Below are positions 5,031 through 6,767 of a stretch of 6,767 bases of DNA, piece after piece; position 1 is the first letter of the stretch; every line of letters starts with the position of its first letter. The stretch lies in contig JANWID010000042.1 in assembly GCA_025450095.1 (NCBI GenBank), positions 1 to 6,767 on the forward strand, in the 5' to 3' direction. This stretch comes from Bacteroidia bacterium (GTDB lineage: Bacteria > Bacteroidota > Bacteroidia > AKYH767-A > OLB10). Both the position numbers and the translations under genes were made by a program. The notes beneath the pieces are model-generated. The model saw only the letters and a list, made by a program, of their open reading frames with translations, was not told the origin of the DNA and ran no database searches.

Positions 5031-6023
5031 ATGGAAACTTTATTACCGGTTGTTATTATCCTGGCATTGGTTTTTGATTTTATTAATGGATTTCACGACG
5101 CCGCAAATTCAATTGCTACTGTAGTTTCCACAAAAGTGTTATCGCCGCTTACAGCCGTTCTGTGGGCTGCCATGTTTAACTTTCTTGCTTATTGGATATT
5201 TGAGCTGAAAGTCGCTGATACTGTTTCCAAAACCGTACATGCTGAAAACATTACGCTCATGGTTGTGATCGCGGGATTGATTGCTGCCATAATCTGGAAC
5301 CTGTTTACCTGGTGGTTGGGAATTCCCTCCAGTTCATCACATACTCTTATTGGTGGTTTTGCCGGAGCCGGAGTGGCGCATGCGGGAAGTTTTGGAGCGT
5401 TGCATATGGAGAAGATTCTTCCTACGGTTTATTTCATTGTGCTTGCTCCACTGATGGGTCTCTTTCTTTCCTACCTGGTTGCAGCTCTTACTATGCAATT
5501 AAGCAGGAATTCAAAACCCTCCAAAATTGATAGTTCATTCCGAAAACTGCAACTCTTATCATCTGCATTTTACAGTCTTGGACACGGCGGTAATGATGCC
5601 CAAAAAGTAATCGGTATCATAGCCGCGGCAATGCTCAGCCAGGGCATGATCGCAGATATTCATCATATTCCGCAATGGGTACCGCTCGCCTGTTATTCAG
5701 CTATTGCAGGAGGTACCTTGTTCGGAGGATGGAAGATTGTAAAAACTATGGGACAAAAAGTAACCAAGCTTACTCCTTTCGAAGGATTCAGTGCGGAAAC
5801 TGCCGGTGCCATTACCCTTTTTCTCACCCAGTACTATAAAATTCCAGTCTCCACCACGCATACCATTACAGGTTCTATTATCGGGGTGGGTCTTACTAAA
5901 CGTATATCCGCAGTACGTTGGGGAGTTACAATCAAACTTATCTGGGCCTGGGTTCTCACTATCCCGATTTCAGGATTGCTTGCGGCTGGAATCCTCAGCC
6001 TGATTGAAGCTTTTGGTGGCTGA
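5031..6023 (+). CDS. pit: Pit-family inorganic phosphate transporter
   Basis: This 330-residue inner-membrane permease takes up inorganic phosphate, probably as a metal-phosphate complex or with cations. Both halves of the inverted-repeat Pit fold carry their signatures. The N-terminal half has NGFHDAANSIAT (19-30, with Asp23 and Asn26) and GIPSSSSHT (97-105). The C-terminal half has GHGGNDAQK (184-192) and PVSTTHT (272-278). About ten hydrophobic segments are visible. It is much shorter than the roughly 500-residue E. coli PitA because the central cytoplasmic loop (about 158-172, basic and Ser/Lys-rich) is small, as is usual for Pit proteins paired with DUF47. The ATG lies 14 bases after the DUF47 stop with only a weak GGA as a possible ribosome site, so co-transcription from the upstream promoter is likely. 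Phosphate specificity is inferred; sulfate or other oxyanions are less likely with DUF47 alongside. Confidence 0.94.
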   Translation: METLLPVVIILALVFDFINGFHDAANSIATVVSTKVLSPLTAVLWAAMFNFLAYWIFELKVADTVSKTVHAENITLMVVIAGLIAAIIWNLFTWWLGIPSSSSHTLIGGFAGAGVAHAGSFGALHMEKILPTVYFIVLAPLMGLFLSYLVAALTMQLSRNSKPSKIDSSFRKLQLLSSAFYSLGHGGNDAQKVIGIIAAAMLSQGMIADIHHIPQWVPLACYSAIAGGTLFGGWKIVKTMGQKVTKLTPFEGFSAETAGAITLFLTQYYKIPVSTTHTITGSIIGVGLTKRISAVRWGVTIKLIWAWVLTIPISGLLAAGILSLIEAFGG

Positions 6024-6028
6024 AAAAG

Positions 6029-6055
6029 CACTGGAAATTTCCCGGTAATCCAGTG
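6029..6055 (+). terminator. Hairpin downstream of pit
   Basis: CACTGGA (6029-6035) and TCCAGTG (6049-6055) form a perfect 7-bp inverted repeat with a 13-base loop. It begins five bases after the pit stop codon and is followed by TATTTCG and, further on, AATTTT. Position and stem fit a transcription terminator, though the T tract is imperfect. Confidence 0.45.
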
Positions 6056-6099
6056 TATTTCGTCAATTTTACCTGCCTTTCACTTTCCTAAAAAAACTG

Positions 6100-6107
6100 T
6101 ACCTTTG
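6100..6107 (+). promoter_or_regulatory. -7 promoter box of the amino-acid dehydrogenase gene
   Basis: TACCTTTG is an exact TAnnTTTG box. It would start transcription near 6113 and give a leader of about 49 bases, longer than the leaders of the neighbouring genes. No clear TTG stands at -33; the region 6075-6085 reads TGCCTTTCACT. The box lies after the pit hairpin, so the dehydrogenase is probably a separate unit. Confidence 0.5.
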
Positions 6108-6161
6108 CACTTTCCCGAATCCACTATTAACCCTCTAATTAATTACTAATCAAAGATTTAA

Positions 6162-6767
6162 ATGATCGAAGTAAAAGAGTTAAAAGAAACAGTTGCAAAA
6201 AGCAGTTCCCTTTTTGAATACATGTCATCGTTCGGCCATGAACAAGTTGTTTACTGCCATGACCAGGAGACAGGATTACGGGCAATAATTGCGATTCACA
6301 ACACGGTTTTAGGTCCCGCATTAGGTGGCACCCGGATGTGGAAGTACGACAATGAAATGGATGCCTTACGCGATGTGTTACGATTATCGAGGGGAATGTC
6401 GTTTAAAGCATCTATCAGCGGATTGAATCTTGGAGGCGGAAAAGCTGTGATCATCGGGGATTCGAAGAAGGATAAATCTGAAGCCTTATTCAGGAGATTC
6501 GGAAAGTTTGTAAATAGTCTCAGCGGAAAATATATTACTGCTGAAGATGTAGGAACCAACACCAAGGATATGGAATATATCAAAATGGAGACTGATCATG
6601 TTACTGGTCTTCCGGAATCCATGGGTGGTGGCGGAGATCCTTCTCCTGTTACAGCTTACGGTGTTTACCTTTCTATGAAAGCTTCTGATAAAGAAAAATG
6701 GGGGAATGATAGTTTATCAGGAAAAAAGGTAGTGGTACAAGGCATTGGTAATGTGGGCGAAAATCTA
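6162..6767 (+). CDS. Leu/Phe/Val-type amino-acid dehydrogenase, N-terminal 202 residues (cut by right edge)
   Basis: The protein belongs to the Glu/Leu/Phe/Val dehydrogenase superfamily. These enzymes reversibly deaminate an amino acid to its 2-oxo acid using NAD+. The visible part is the substrate domain and the start of the Rossmann domain. The conserved [10 protein letters not shown] (51-60) is followed by MSFKAS with Lys82, which should bind the substrate carboxylate. [10 protein letters not shown] carries the catalytic Lys94, and TAEDVGT the catalytic Asp129. The dinucleotide loop GIGNVG (194-199) lies just before the window ends. The short N-terminus and the GPALGGTR motif fit the leucine/valine/phenylalanine branch, not the longer glutamate dehydrogenases, so branched-chain amino-acid metabolism is likely. 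The residues that set exact specificity lie further downstream. The ATG at 6162 has no Shine-Dalgarno, and the frame is open to the last base. Confidence 0.92.
   Translation, partial: MIEVKELKETVAKSSSLFEYMSSFGHEQVVYCHDQETGLRAIIAIHNTVLGPALGGTRMWKYDNEMDALRDVLRLSRGMSFKASISGLNLGGGKAVIIGDSKKDKSEALFRRFGKFVNSLSGKYITAEDVGTNTKDMEYIKMETDHVTGLPESMGGGGDPSPVTAYGVYLSMKASDKEKWGNDSLSGKKVVVQGIGNVGENL

Noticed and set aside
5312..6031. Overlapping open frames on both strands within pit
   Set aside because: They overlap the clearly conserved Pit signature motifs and have no family resemblance of their own.
6139..6583. Two minus-strand open frames opposite the dehydrogenase
   Set aside because: They are antisense to conserved catalytic motifs of the dehydrogenase and do not look like proteins.

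Overview
The window looks like ordinary chromosome from a member of the Bacteroidota. The case rests on a PUR-domain protein of the DUF3276 type, a DUF983 zinc-ribbon membrane protein, a DUF47–Pit phosphate operon and a Leu/Phe/Val-type amino-acid dehydrogenase. In addition, four start regions carry exact copies of the Bacteroidota -7 promoter box TAnnTTTG, and Shine-Dalgarno sequences are almost absent. Base composition is moderate, with no visible island of different composition. I saw no rRNA, tRNA, CRISPR array, insertion sequence or phage gene. There is no gene-free stretch longer than about 210 bases.

Left part (1-2949), all on the minus strand. The window opens with the N-terminal 86 residues of a secreted protein that runs off the left edge. 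Then come a 66-residue hypothetical protein, a PUR-family nucleic-acid-binding protein and a 600-residue ABC half-exporter. Transcription runs from the exporter towards the PUR gene. A compact terminator-like hairpin and a separate promoter lie between them, so they can be expressed independently. A further pair of hairpins follows the PUR gene.

Middle part (2950-4371). A plus-strand leucine-rich-repeat lipoprotein diverges from the exporter across about 95 bases. It meets the minus-strand DUF983 gene tail to tail with no base between the two stop codons. The 211-base gap that follows holds the DUF983 promoter, a perfect 9-bp inverted repeat and the promoter of the phosphate operon.

Right part (4372-6767), all plus strand. 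A DUF47 (PhoU-like) accessory protein and a short Pit-type phosphate transporter form a two-gene operon ending at a small hairpin. A separately promoted amino-acid dehydrogenase follows and is cut by the right edge inside its NAD-binding motif.

The genes do not form one visible pathway. Only DUF47–Pit is a clear functional unit, for low-affinity phosphate uptake. No convincing undescribed system is present. The points most worth a second look are the inverted repeat beside the phosphate promoter, the lone exporter with a non-canonical Walker B residue, and the LRR lipoprotein whose repeats change type along its length.
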